DNA of 64,000 bases from Candidatus Obscuribacterales bacterium (GTDB lineage: Bacteria > Cyanobacteriota > Vampirovibrionia > Obscuribacterales > Obscuribacteraceae): positions 1 through 64,000 of the forward strand of contig JAIELX010000002.1 in assembly GCA_019752635.1 (NCBI GenBank), given 5' to 3'. Numbering within the stretch: the first letter of the stretch is position 1; each line of letters opens with the position of its first letter. Positions 44,317 to 52,801 of the stretch are shown here, one piece after another. The translations under genes and the position numbers were made by a program. Under the pieces are notes generated by a model that searched no databases, was not told the DNA's origin, and saw only the letters and a list, made by a program, of their open reading frames with translations.

Positions 44317-44547
44317 AACCTGTCCTCCGGCGCAACCAATCAGGTTCCCGCATTTTGTGAGTGGGAACTCGTGGCAGTGGTGAAATTCGGGGAGATGTGA
44401 AAATCCTACCACCCATACATGTGTATGTCAACCGCCAAAGCTCCTGGACAAACATCGGTGATCAAGTGCTTCGGGTAGGTACAATTTAGGAGCGTACACG
44501 TGTTCGGTCTATCGGCACGTGGTGCTGTGAGGGAGGTGAGCCATTGA

Positions 44548-45585
44548 TTGAGTGACGAGCCAAAGAACGAAACAAATACATGGCTAGCCCGGTACACCTT
44601 CATCGGTGTTATTGGCGAGGGTGGCATGGGCCAGGTTTACCTTGCAGAGGACATCCAGAACGATAACCGACAGGTAGTCGTTAAGCAGACCAAAATCGGC
44701 GAATCTGGCGATCAAGAGCATCTCCTCAAAATCTTCTACCGAGAAGCCGAAATGCTTCGACGCCTAAACCATCGCGGCATCGTCAAACTGGTGGATGATT
44801 TCTGGTCAAAGGACACCCCGGAGTTCATGTTCCTGGTTATGGAGTATGTGCCGGGTGAGAACCTGGAGAAAATTGTCAATTTAGAGGGACCGTTGACTTC
44901 CGAAACGGTGATTAAGATTGCCATTCAATGTTGCGACGTGTTGGAGTATCTGCATTCGCAAAGTCCGCCGATAATCTACCGTGATCTGAAGCCGAGCAAC
45001 TTAATTCTGCGTCCTGACGGTCTGGTGGTTTTTGTTGATTTTGGTATTGCGCGCGATTTTGAGCCGAAAGGACCCTCCACCCGTGTGGTGACATCCGGTT
45101 ACGCCCCGCCGGAGCAGTATTTTGGAAAGCCGGAACCCAGGGGAGATATTTATTCCCTTGGTGCCACAATGCATCAATTGCTGACAGGCGTAAGACCTCG
45201 GCCTCTCACCCAGTGTAGCCCTGGAAACATCCTTGCCGGTGTTTTGAAAGATCTCGACAATTTAGTACATCAAATGACCGAGCACGACATCGATAAGCGA
45301 CCGCCTTCCGCTCGGGCTGTGCAGTTTGAACTTTTCCGAATGTATAAAATGTACCACCCGGAGTTCGAGATTCCAGATCTCGGCATTGATGACGACGTTG
45401 AGTTAGACGATGCAAGAAGTCGCAATCAGAACGGGCGAAGCGCCGCGAGTGCTGAGCACTCAAGGAATAGAGGAGCTAAACAGTCGCTCCGCAGCATTGA
45501 AGAAGATGATGACGAACCTGCTACCCGTCCGACGCTGTTGGACCGTTTCCGCCAATGGGTTTATGACTTGCGCAGTAGACTTTAG
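44548..45585 (+). CDS. Eukaryote-like Ser/Thr protein kinase, cytoplasmic
   Basis: Start at TTG 44548, with GGGAGGTGAG upstream. The 345-residue kinase has the G-loop IGEGGMGQVYLAED (about 19-32), VVVKQ (catalytic Lys), catalytic loop IIYRDLKPSNLIL, FVDFGIAR and the activation segment SGYAPPEQYFGKPEPRGDIYSLG. All catalytic residues are kept. The C-terminus (about 270-345) is charged and disordered, with no membrane helix or sensor domain. It is a relative of the kinase at 58230, whose catalytic loop reads VIYRDLKPSN. Substrate unknown. Confidence 0.92.
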   Translation: MSDEPKNETNTWLARYTFIGVIGEGGMGQVYLAEDIQNDNRQVVVKQTKIGESGDQEHLLKIFYREAEMLRRLNHRGIVKLVDDFWSKDTPEFMFLVMEYVPGENLEKIVNLEGPLTSETVIKIAIQCCDVLEYLHSQSPPIIYRDLKPSNLILRPDGLVVFVDFGIARDFEPKGPSTRVVTSGYAPPEQYFGKPEPRGDIYSLGATMHQLLTGVRPRPLTQCSPGNILAGVLKDLDNLVHQMTEHDIDKRPPSARAVQFELFRMYKMYHPEFEIPDLGIDDDVELDDARSRNQNGRSAASAEHSRNRGAKQSLRSIEEDDDEPATRPTLLDRFRQWVYDLRSRL

Positions 45586-45617
45586 TATAGGTTTGCCGCA
45601 CAGTGAGTGTATCGGTG

Positions 45618-45797
45618 TTAGCGGTTAGAAGCCAGTGGCTTGAGGACTACGCAAGCGAAGAAAATTCCTGCCAATGCTACTGCGTCCATCTTCGGTGGTA
45701 CCAGTTTGCAGGTGACGATTCCGATGAGCACTGCGGCAACGCAAGCCCAGTAAAGAATGACATCGATGTGTGGCATGTCCAGTGCTAGTGCCTTCAT
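45618..45797 (-). CDS. 59-residue two-TM membrane protein
   Basis: The minus strand reads ATG (45797) to TAA (45618-45620), 59 codons, with AAGGCGG about 8 bases upstream. The translation has two hydrophobic helices (VILYWACVAAVLIGIVTCKL and MDAVALAGIFFACVVLKPLA) joined by a short polar loop with VPPK. The sequence is typical of a small membrane protein and not of a random frame, though there is no named family. It stands alone between the kinase gene and the ddl gene. Confidence 0.65.
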   Translation of the reverse strand: MKALALDMPHIDVILYWACVAAVLIGIVTCKLVPPKMDAVALAGIFFACVVLKPLASNR

Positions 45798-46049
45798 AAG
45801 TGTTCCGCCTTTTGTTTCACCCTGATGTTTTTAAATTATCAACTGGTTGTGGCAGCAGCATTGCAATCTCGTGGCTTCCGTGTGGCAGATTGAGGTTGTT
45901 TTAGTGACGGAGATCTGAAATTGCTGTGAAATGCTTGCTCAGCAACGGTTCTCAGGGGCGTGTCATAATGGCGCTCACACTTTCTAGACCAACTACTAAT
46001 CTATCTGTCGCAATAGTGTCCAATTTCTGAAAAATTCGTGGCACCACCG

Positions 46050-47027
46050 CTACTTGTCCAGTCCGGAACTCTGCACGATGCGCTCGACCAGCTCATCATA
46101 GGAAATGCCGACATGTTCCGCCATGGCAGGCAAATCTGATGTGTCAGTCATACCTGGCAATGTGTTCACTTCCAGTACATATGGCTGTCCTGCTTCGCTC
46201 ACCATGAAATCTACGCGAGCATAGCCCGAGCAGTGCAGTGCTCTAAATGTTTTGACCGCCAGTTCCTGGCACAACTTTGTCACTTCCGGCGAGAGTTCCG
46301 CAGGCAGAATGAACTCTGTCATGCCTTTTGTGTATTTCGCCTCGTAGTCGTAGAAACCAGCTTTCGATTTTGGTCGCAGTTCCAATATAGGTAGCGCCCA
46401 GACGTCCTTTCCGTTGCGGTTGTGCGGTGGCTCTTCCAATACGCCGATTGTAATCTCGCGACCTGTTACGTACTGTTCGACGAGCGCCCCGCCGAATTCT
46501 TTGATCGTTTGAAGAACCAGTGGCTGGATTTCAGTCTTGTCCGTGACCTTATGAACGCCCACTGAAGACCCTTCGTTGAGCGGCTTGACCATTACAGGCA
46601 GCCAATCATGCTTCGCAAGCGTCGATTCAACTTCCTTTACTTCTCGATCTGTTAGCACCAAAGTTGGTGCATAGGGCAAGCCGTTCGCTTGCAAAACATT
46701 TTTAGTCAGTGGCTTGCTCATGGCGACCGCACTGGCCAATACGCCCGAGCCTGTATAAGGAATGTGCAAAAGTTCCAGCATTCCTTGCACCGCTCCATCC
46801 TCGCCGTACTTGCCGTGAAGGGCCAGGAATGCGACTTCGGTCTTTTTCTCAATCAATGTCCGGGCAATATTGCGGTCGACGTCAATTAATTCGGCGTTGG
46901 TGTAGCCCAGTCGCTTCAGGGCTGCCAGGCAGTTGTTTCCGGAGCGTAGTGATACTTCTCTTTCGTTGGAGAGTCCACCGCATAAGACTCCGACTCTCGA
47001 TTGCTTCGTGATTGTGGTTGTTTGCAT
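46050..47027 (-). CDS. ddl: D-alanine--D-alanine ligase
   Basis: This 325-residue ATP-grasp enzyme joins two D-alanines for peptidoglycan precursors. The family's first motif VGVLCGGLSNEREVSLRSG, the central PVMVKPLNEGSSVGVHKV and the C-terminal YARVDFMVSEAGQPYVLEVNTLPGMTD with its metal ligands are present. Its ATG (47027) overlaps the murB stop as TAATG, so translation is coupled. murC-murB-ddl on the minus strand form a compact cell-wall operon. The frame is open upstream to 47045, but that part lies inside murB. Confidence 0.95.
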   Translation of the reverse strand: MQTTTITKQSRVGVLCGGLSNEREVSLRSGNNCLAALKRLGYTNAELIDVDRNIARTLIEKKTEVAFLALHGKYGEDGAVQGMLELLHIPYTGSGVLASAVAMSKPLTKNVLQANGLPYAPTLVLTDREVKEVESTLAKHDWLPVMVKPLNEGSSVGVHKVTDKTEIQPLVLQTIKEFGGALVEQYVTGREITIGVLEEPPHNRNGKDVWALPILELRPKSKAGFYDYEAKYTKGMTEFILPAELSPEVTKLCQELAVKTFRALHCSGYARVDFMVSEAGQPYVLEVNTLPGMTDTSDLPAMAEHVGISYDELVERIVQSSGLDK

Positions 47028-47935
47028 TAGTGCGTACCATTCCATATTTCGCGCTCTAGACTGCTAAAGCGTCCGAGAGTCTTCCATTCCGGGTGCAAGC
47101 GAACGTTGTGTTTTTCCTGCACCGTGGCTTGCATACGTTGCAGTAATCGCAGAATATCGTCGGAATGAGCACCGCCTAAATTGATAACGAAGTTTGCATG
47201 AACGGCTGATACCGCGGCATGCCCTTCCTTCAATTCCTTTGCACCCGACTGGTCGAGCAGAAGTCCTGCGCTGCGGGTTGGTTCCGGGTTCTTGAAAGTG
47301 CTTCCCAGGTTTGGCCAGCCCAGCGGCTGTGTTCGCCAGCGATACTCTTCGTTCTCTTGTGTTTTCGCTTGAATTTTTGTCGCTTCGTCCGGACGTAAGC
47401 GAAAGCGAGCGCTTGCCACCACTTGTCGAGCCGGGTCAATTTCGGAATGGCGATATTGGAACTTGAGGCGCTCGGCAGTCCATGTCTCTACGTTTCCGGT
47501 CTCGGCGTTCATCACCAGCGCACTTTCAAAAATATTTGCCATGCAGCTACCGTGCGCGCCGGCGTTCATTACTACCGCACCGCCTACGGTGCCGGGAATT
47601 CCTACTGCAAACTCCAATCCGGATAGCCCCATCGATGCTGCGTACTTAGCCAGGTGCGGCAATCTAGTGCCTGCATCAGCTTCCAGCACGTCTGGCTCGG
47701 GGCTGGTGATACTGGTCATCTTCGTCATGCGAATGACGGCACCATCTACCCCGTCGGAGGAGATGAGCATGTTTGAACCACCGCCCAGAATGTTCCAAGG
47801 CTGGCCTTCGCGCTTCAAGCGCTCGATCAAGGAGACTAGTTCTTCACTATGTTTTGGATGGTACAGTTGACACGCTTCACCGCCCACTTTCATGGTGGTG
47901 TATCGCCAGAGAGGACTATTGCGCGTTTCTTCCAT
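47027..47935 (-). CDS. murB: UDP-N-acetylenolpyruvoylglucosamine reductase
   Basis: This 302-residue flavoenzyme reduces UDP-GlcNAc-enolpyruvate to UDP-MurNAc using NADPH. FAD-binding motifs are visible: TMKVGGEACQLYHPKHSEEL, PWNILGGGSNMLISSDGVDG and GLEFAVGIPGTVGGAVVMNAGAHG. The C-terminal GSTFKNPEPTRSAGLLLDQSG and SAVHANFVINLGGAHSDDIL are typical of the shorter type II MurB. It starts 20 bases before the end of murC and its stop overlaps the ddl start. Confidence 0.95.
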   Translation of the reverse strand: MEETRNSPLWRYTTMKVGGEACQLYHPKHSEELVSLIERLKREGQPWNILGGGSNMLISSDGVDGAVIRMTKMTSITSPEPDVLEADAGTRLPHLAKYAASMGLSGLEFAVGIPGTVGGAVVMNAGAHGSCMANIFESALVMNAETGNVETWTAERLKFQYRHSEIDPARQVVASARFRLRPDEATKIQAKTQENEEYRWRTQPLGWPNLGSTFKNPEPTRSAGLLLDQSGAKELKEGHAAVSAVHANFVINLGGAHSDDILRLLQRMQATVQEKHNVRLHPEWKTLGRFSSLEREIWNGTH

Positions 47936-49394
47936 GTTGCCGTGTACTTTCCAGAAGCGTGATGATTGGTTGACCTACGCCGGTTATGTCGCCGGCTCCG
48001 ATTGTGAGAACAACATCGCCAGGCATCAGTAGCGGCGCTACTTTTGCGGCTAGATCCGTTACCGGTCCGTTCAGGTATTTCACATTTTTGTGAACAACTT
48101 CTTTGGCGAATCGTTCTGAGTTAATGCCTTCGATCTGTCCGCCTCTGGCAACGTAAACGTCCGTCAGCAGCACCAGGTCAGCCTTTTCAAAAGCTTCGCA
48201 AAATTCGGTCCATAAATCTCGAAGGCGTCCCGGCTGGTGCGGTTGGAACAAAGCCACCACGCGGCCGTTGATTTTGTTTGAGCGAAGGAATTGCTTGGCC
48301 GCTTCTAGAGTCGCTCTCACTTCGGTGGGGTGATGGCCGTAATCATCTACGACTGTGATACCGTCTATAGTGCCAAGAATTTGGAATCTCCGCTCAACGC
48401 CGCCGAAGGTTTCCATCGAGACTCGCATGGTCTCAAAATCGACACCGCATTCGAAGCCGACGGCAATCGCAGCCAGGGCATTGAGTTTGTTGTGCAGGCC
48501 GGGAACACCGAGCTTAACTTCACCGACCGGCTTGCCTTTAACATAAACGACGAATGCGCCCGATTCCAGCACTTCCATTGAGTACTTTGCGTCGGGAGAC
48601 ACGCTTCGTTGTCCGTAAGTAACCACAGGCACTTTTAACAGGGGTAATAATTCTCGGCAGCCGCTATCGTCCTGGCAGACGACAGTGCAATTCCGGCTCA
48701 GATTCACAAAGGAAGCCATGACTTCCAGAATTTGCTTCATGCCGCCGGGGTAATTCTCAAGGTGGTCCGGCTCGATGTTTGTCACGACTGAGATATGCGA
48801 GCGCATCGTTGCGTGAGTTCTGTCGCTTTCATCGGCTTCAGCGACGAAGTATCGCCCGGTGCCGACGCGAGCATTAGACTTAAGTCGCGGAAAAATGCCG
48901 CCTACGACGACTGACGGTTCAAGTCCTCCGTCTATCAAAACTTGCGCGATCATACCGGTGGTGGTCGTTTTGCCATGGGTGCCGGATACCGCCACTGCAT
49001 TGCAGTCAGACGCCAGCCATGCAAGGACTTCAGACCGGTGGAAGACTGGAATGTTTTTCTTTTCGGCAGCAGCTCGTTCTGGATTCTCCGACGTTATGGC
49101 GGTGGAAACTACAATAGCACCGGCATCGGCGACGTTTTCCGCGCGATGTCCGATGTAGATGCGGGCACCCAGATCCTGCAATTCCCGCGTGATCGGGCTT
49201 TCCGCCTTGTCCGACCCGGAGATGCTACATCCTTTGGCCAGCATGAGACGTGCCAGCGCAGACATGCCAATGCCGCCGATTCCAATAAAGTGAACCGGCG
49301 CGGCAATCGCGTCGAGCGTTTTTCTCAAGTTATCCGGCGCGCCGGCGCCGGATAGATCCACAAGGTCACAGGAACGCGAAGTATCAAGTTCCAA
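47916..49394 (-). CDS. murC: UDP-N-acetylmuramate--L-alanine ligase
   Basis: This 492-residue Mur ligase adds L-alanine to UDP-MurNAc with ATP. Present are the N-terminal Rossmann motif VHFIGIGGIGMSALARLMLAKG, the Mur ATP loop AVSGTHGKTTTTGMIAQVLID, the AEADESDRTHATM stretch and the domain III motif VVDDYGHHPTEVRATLEAAK. An additional 30 residues precede the usual start of the Rossmann domain. It is first in the murC-murB-ddl operon. The rpsT gene lies about 100 bases upstream on the same strand. Confidence 0.96.
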   Translation of the reverse strand: MELDTSRSCDLVDLSGAGAPDNLRKTLDAIAAPVHFIGIGGIGMSALARLMLAKGCSISGSDKAESPITRELQDLGARIYIGHRAENVADAGAIVVSTAITSENPERAAAEKKNIPVFHRSEVLAWLASDCNAVAVSGTHGKTTTTGMIAQVLIDGGLEPSVVVGGIFPRLKSNARVGTGRYFVAEADESDRTHATMRSHISVVTNIEPDHLENYPGGMKQILEVMASFVNLSRNCTVVCQDDSGCRELLPLLKVPVVTYGQRSVSPDAKYSMEVLESGAFVVYVKGKPVGEVKLGVPGLHNKLNALAAIAVGFECGVDFETMRVSMETFGGVERRFQILGTIDGITVVDDYGHHPTEVRATLEAAKQFLRSNKINGRVVALFQPHQPGRLRDLWTEFCEAFEKADLVLLTDVYVARGGQIEGINSERFAKEVVHKNVKYLNGPVTDLAAKVAPLLMPGDVVLTIGAGDITGVGQPIITLLESTRQHGRNAQ

Positions 49395-49500
49395 ATGCTT
49401 ACTCCTCTCGAAAAACTCTGTTAATAAGAATAGCCCGCCCGAAACGATGCTGTGCTAAGGCGGTGTAAAAACTATGACAGGGTTTGTCGGTCTGAGGTTT

Positions 49501-49764
49501 CTAAGCGCCAGCGGACTTCTTGACCATTGCGGTGAGTCTGGCTTTGCGGCGAGCACCGGTGTTGCGGTGAATGATTCCCTTGGAAACCGCTGTGTCGATT
49601 ACGGAGAACGCATGGCTCAACGCTTCTTGCTGATTGCCTTCTTTGCTTACGGCTTCTTCAACTTGTGTACGCGCGGTACGAACAGACGATTTCCACGCAC
49701 GATTGCGCTCACGATTGCGCTCGGCAACCTCAACACGCTTAATAGCAGACTTAATTCTTGGCAC
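49501..49764 (-). CDS. rpsT: 30S ribosomal protein S20
   Basis: This 87-residue basic protein binds 16S rRNA helices during 30S assembly. The pattern RIKSAIKRVEVAERNRERNRAWKSSVRT... ending with IHRNTGARRKARLTAMV is the S20 signature. The start is a GTG at 49764: the frame is open to 49911, but the extra residues do not belong to S20, whose usual length is 85-90 residues. The initiation context (GGGAAAACACTTGCC before the GTG) is weak, as is common for S20, which is often autoregulated. Confidence 0.93.
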   Translation of the reverse strand: MPRIKSAIKRVEVAERNRERNRAWKSSVRTARTQVEEAVSKEGNQQEALSHAFSVIDTAVSKGIIHRNTGARRKARLTAMVKKSAGA

Positions 49765-49878
49765 GGCAAGTGTTTTCCCGTTTTGGAATGTGAAATGACA
49801 GGTTGGCAATTTTAGCATAGAAGCTGGAATAGCCCCTTTGACAGCCATAATCTTGAAGCAATCGCAAACTTTGTACGT

Positions 49879-49908
49879 AAAAAAAGAGAGCGACAGGAAG
49901 TCGCTCTC
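49879..49908 (-). terminator. Rho-independent terminator for the minus-strand hypothetical gene
   Basis: GAGAGCGAC (49886-49894) and GTCGCTCTC (49900-49908) form a perfect 9-base stem around a 5-base loop. Read on the minus strand, the hairpin is followed by seven T residues (49879-49885). It lies 25 bases after the stop of the hypothetical gene at 49933, separating it from rpsT. Confidence 0.85.
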
Positions 49909-49932
49909 CAAAATGCTTTGACTGCTGGATGC

Positions 49933-50322
49933 TTACGAGATGCGCTGCTCAAGAGTAGACAAGAACCCGCGAATCTTCTTGGGGTCTGCCAAATCTGACG
50001 GGTTTATGGTCCCCGACTCATAGTTTGCGCTTGCCAACTCATCCTTCAATTCTGTAGGAAGTGTGTTGAACAGCTTTGCTGCGTTCTCTAACGCAGCTGC
50101 AATGGCCTTAAAGTGTTCTTTCGGGGACATGTCTTCGAACTTCTTCTCTGAGGCTTTGTCAGTACTGCTTGCGACAGTCGTTTTCTCTTCTGCTTCCTTT
50201 GCTTTCGATTCAGGAATTTGCGGGAAGAAATCGTTCAGCAAGTTCTCGGCTGCTTGCTTCTCTTGTGAGGCCTCGGCTGATTGCTGCCGACCGGTATCTT
50301 CGGGCCTTCTGTTATCTCCCAT
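49933..50322 (-). CDS. Hypothetical acidic cytoplasmic protein
   Basis: The preferred start is the ATG at 50322 with AGAG upstream, giving 129 residues; the frame is open to 50361. The N-terminal half is polar and Glu/Lys/Gln-rich, probably disordered. The C-terminal half is helical (PKEHFKAIAAALENAAKLFNTL) and ends in DPKKIRGFLSTLEQRIS. I see no signal peptide and no known domain. It is monocistronic, with a strong terminator right after it. Confidence 0.65.
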   Translation of the reverse strand: MGDNRRPEDTGRQQSAEASQEKQAAENLLNDFFPQIPESKAKEAEEKTTVASSTDKASEKKFEDMSPKEHFKAIAAALENAAKLFNTLPTELKDELASANYESGTINPSDLADPKKIRGFLSTLEQRIS

Positions 50323-50953
50323 GGTAAATCTCTTGGTTACTCCGTCTAGTTTGCCAGCCAACCCAATTTGGTCGCTATTTTTAGTTTTGCCAAAGGTGCT
50401 TTTCGATCCGCACCACTTATCAGGTTACGTTTTTGGAACCCGGATCGTCAATGTGGTTTCTACGTAGTCGGTTTATGAGATTCCAAAAATGAGGCTGCGT
50501 AAGCGTTTACAGGCACGAACTTTGTCGATTTTTTGGGTCGGTTTCATGCTGGGCATTTGTCCGAAAGTTCCCGTGTGCACAGGGTGCACGGGCGGGCACC
50601 CACCGCCTGCGCACACACCCCGGGCGGGGGGATTGTGAGAGCCCGCTAAAGGCTTGGTAGGCAAGAGTGTTGGGAATTTAAGCATCTCTTGTCAAATCCT
50701 GCTTGCTGAGGGCTCATACCAATGGATGGATTGACATCGGTTTCACCTTTCTCAAAGAGTCGCGGTTGCCAAGGTGGGCGCTTCCGGGCTTAACGCTTCC
50801 TATATGAATGGAATGGAGAGCGGCGAGGGGCCCGTTCTGTAAATTTTGCGGCAGACCGCCCCGGTCTTATATTCGACTAACAATTCCCCTGAGGAGCCTG
50901 TGAGGGGCAGGAGGGCTCGCAAATGCTCCAGGGGTAGAGCGCGGGTTTCGCTA
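50323..50953. other. 630-bp gene-free stretch with GC-rich hairpins
   Basis: No coding frame is convincing. Two zones stand out. Near 50571-50640 is a very GC-rich patch with short inverted repeats (CCCGTG...CACGGG). Near 50887-50936 CCCCT...GGAG can pair with CTCC...AGGGG, enclosing a smaller CCTG/CAGG hairpin. A structured RNA is possible, but I could not match 6S, SRP, tmRNA or RNase P RNA. Confidence 0.4.
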
Positions 50954-52372
50954 TCACTCTGATACCGGTGCTGGCGTAGCTGGTGTGCTTCTGTTCATCT
51001 TCCAGTCGAACACGTAGCGAATATCGACCGAGCGAGGGGCGCCTTTCGGTAGCGGCGACAGAGGGGACGCGGCGGCTAAGGCAGCCAGTGCTGATTTGTC
51101 GACTTCTTCATTGCTTGAGCTTTCGACCACTTCAGGGTTCACGATGGAGCCATCTCGGTGGATGCTGAATACTACCGAGACGCGACGCGACTCCAGCCCT
51201 TTTGGCGGAGTCCACTTTTTGAAAATGTCCTGCTTCATTTTTGTCATGTAGTCGCCGAAGTCCACGTTTGGATTGACGTCGTCGTCATCTTCGTCATCCG
51301 GCTTTTGTTGAACCGGTGGTTTCTTCACTGCCGGCTGTGTTTGTGGCTTCTGTTGCGGAGCAAAAGTAGCAGTCTTTCTGGTCGTTGCGGCCTTCGGTGC
51401 GACGATGTCCGGATGCTCCATGGATAGCTGATCCAGCGGATGTCCGAGCGCGACGCCTTGCGGCGGAGTGGAACTCTTTACCGGCAGCCCCAGTGGAATT
51501 GTTGCTGTCAGCGACTGTGGCGAGCTAAGCATCAGGGCGGGGGTTTGCTCCTGCCCCGTAGACTTTCCGCCATCCTGTTTTACATTTTGCCAGACGAATT
51601 CCGCTACGCCATAGAAAGGTGCAGCGCCACCGGTCTGTTTTATTCCTTCTACCAGGTAGTGAACAAATCGACTTTGAAGCAGCGTTTGATCGTCGAATGA
51701 CGGTTTGAAGAGTTCATTTGCACCGAATATAGTGGCGCCGCTTGTTGCTAGCCATTTCAGGTCTTTGGTTTTGTCCTGTTTGGAATAGGCGGCCACATTA
51801 TCCGGCAGTGGTTGCGTGTCGAGCATGCAAACTATATGTTCGCTTTGAGTGCGATGCTTGATCGTTTTGAGCACTTCGAAAAGGTTGATCGCCGTTTCAG
51901 GCTGGTCCGCTTTTGTATCGCTGGCGCAGACTAGAGGCGCGCCGTCCGCTCCCGGAAACATGCGAGACGAAACATAAACGACGACTAGATCGGCAGGCAG
52001 AACCTTTTTGAGCAACCAATCATCAATTCCGTGTTTGATCGCAGCGAGACTGGCGTCCGGTCCATTCAGAATCAGTACGTGATCGGGGGCGAATCGTCCG
52101 AGGTCCGGGTCCTTCAATGTTCTTGCCAAATCGGCCGCGTTCTTCGAAGCAAATTTCATGACCGGAATTTTTGCATCGGCGAAACGGTTACAGCCGATAA
52201 GAATTGCCCATTTGTCTCTGATTTCCAGCGGTTCGGGCTCAGCCTGCTTCCCTGTGAGTGGCTGCAGCGCCTTCTTGATGTTCTCGACTGGTGTCGCGAG
52301 TGCTTGGGAACCGGTAAGGAAGGGTGCCATTGTCAGAGTCAGTGCTAACAGTATTTCTGCGGATCTCTTCAT
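50954..52372 (-). CDS. Pseudo-caspase (peptidase C14-like) with TonB-type C-terminal domain
   Basis: This 472-residue protein has a signal peptide (SAEILLALTLTMAPFLTGSQALA). Residues about 53-260 follow the caspase/metacaspase fold: WAILIGCNRFADAKI, LARTLKDPDLGRFAPDHVLIL and LPADLVVVYVSSRM. At the catalytic sites the His of the usual YFSGHG is replaced (YVSSRM, 133-138), and the Cys of LDACHSG is replaced (MLDTQPLP, about 183-190). It is therefore probably a pseudoenzyme. A Pro/Gln linker leads to a TonB-C-like domain (about 370-460, RRVSVVFSIHRDGSIVNPEV...). Exported; perhaps a binding or scaffold protein. The TPR/TonB-C protein at 7597 shares the C-terminal module. Confidence 0.75.
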   Translation of the reverse strand: MKRSAEILLALTLTMAPFLTGSQALATPVENIKKALQPLTGKQAEPEPLEIRDKWAILIGCNRFADAKIPVMKFASKNAADLARTLKDPDLGRFAPDHVLILNGPDASLAAIKHGIDDWLLKKVLPADLVVVYVSSRMFPGADGAPLVCASDTKADQPETAINLFEVLKTIKHRTQSEHIVCMLDTQPLPDNVAAYSKQDKTKDLKWLATSGATIFGANELFKPSFDDQTLLQSRFVHYLVEGIKQTGGAAPFYGVAEFVWQNVKQDGGKSTGQEQTPALMLSSPQSLTATIPLGLPVKSSTPPQGVALGHPLDQLSMEHPDIVAPKAATTRKTATFAPQQKPQTQPAVKKPPVQQKPDDEDDDDVNPNVDFGDYMTKMKQDIFKKWTPPKGLESRRVSVVFSIHRDGSIVNPEVVESSSNEEVDKSALAALAAASPLSPLPKGAPRSVDIRYVFDWKMNRSTPATPAPVSE

Positions 52373-52801
52373 AATCTACCGTCCGAACAGGGTGCGCGAC
52401 CGATGGCGGCCGATCGGCTTAGTTTACCGGGGAATGTGGGTTTTGCCATGAATTCGGACCAATCTAGTTATTAAACGCTCCGGCTCTTCGGCAAGCCTCA
52501 TCGCCTCCGCGCGTGGACTGCGACGCTTCGCACTCACGGCTCCTCGCCGCTCGAGCTTCGCTTGTCCGTTCCGACCTTAGCTCCGGCTCTTCGGCAAGCC
52601 TCATCGCCTCCGCGCGTGGACTGCGACGCTTCGCACTCACGGCTCCTCGCCGCTCGAGCTTCGCTTGTCCGTTCCGACCTTAGCTCCGGCTCTGCGGCAG
52701 GCCTCATCGCCTCCGCGCGTGGACTGCGACGCGGAACTATCGCAGTTTTTGCCCGCTTACACCGAGTCGCAAAACTTACCGCAACGGTTCCCGCGTCCAA
52801 A
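52373..52801. other. Intergenic region carrying tandem repeats
   Basis: No gene is seen in this 429-base stretch; both strands have frames, but they are products of the GC-rich repeat. Its main content is the 103-base tandem repeat described separately. The first 100 bases should include the promoter of the pseudo-caspase gene. The last 70 bases before 52802 lie after the stop of the methyltransferase gene. Confidence 0.45.
52478..52732. repeat. 103-bp tandem direct repeat, about 2.5 copies
   Basis: Units begin CTCCGGCTCTTCGG at 52478 and 52581, with a partial third unit (CTCCGGCTCTGCGG) at 52684 that stops matching at 52733. The period is exactly 103 bases. The first two units look identical; the third has at least two substitutions. 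Part of the unit (GCGAAGCTCGAGCGGCGAGG in reverse complement) reappears at about 55550-55569, just before the rsmI start, so the unit belongs to a dispersed family. Confidence 0.85.

Noticed and set aside
49765..49911. 49-residue N-terminal extension of S20
   Set aside because: Not part of the S20 family and overlaps the terminator of the upstream gene; GTG 49764 gives the normal length.
50473..50685. 70-codon minus-strand frame in the gene-free stretch
   Set aside because: Pro/Gly/Cys-rich product of GC-rich inverted repeats, no ribosome site, no domain.
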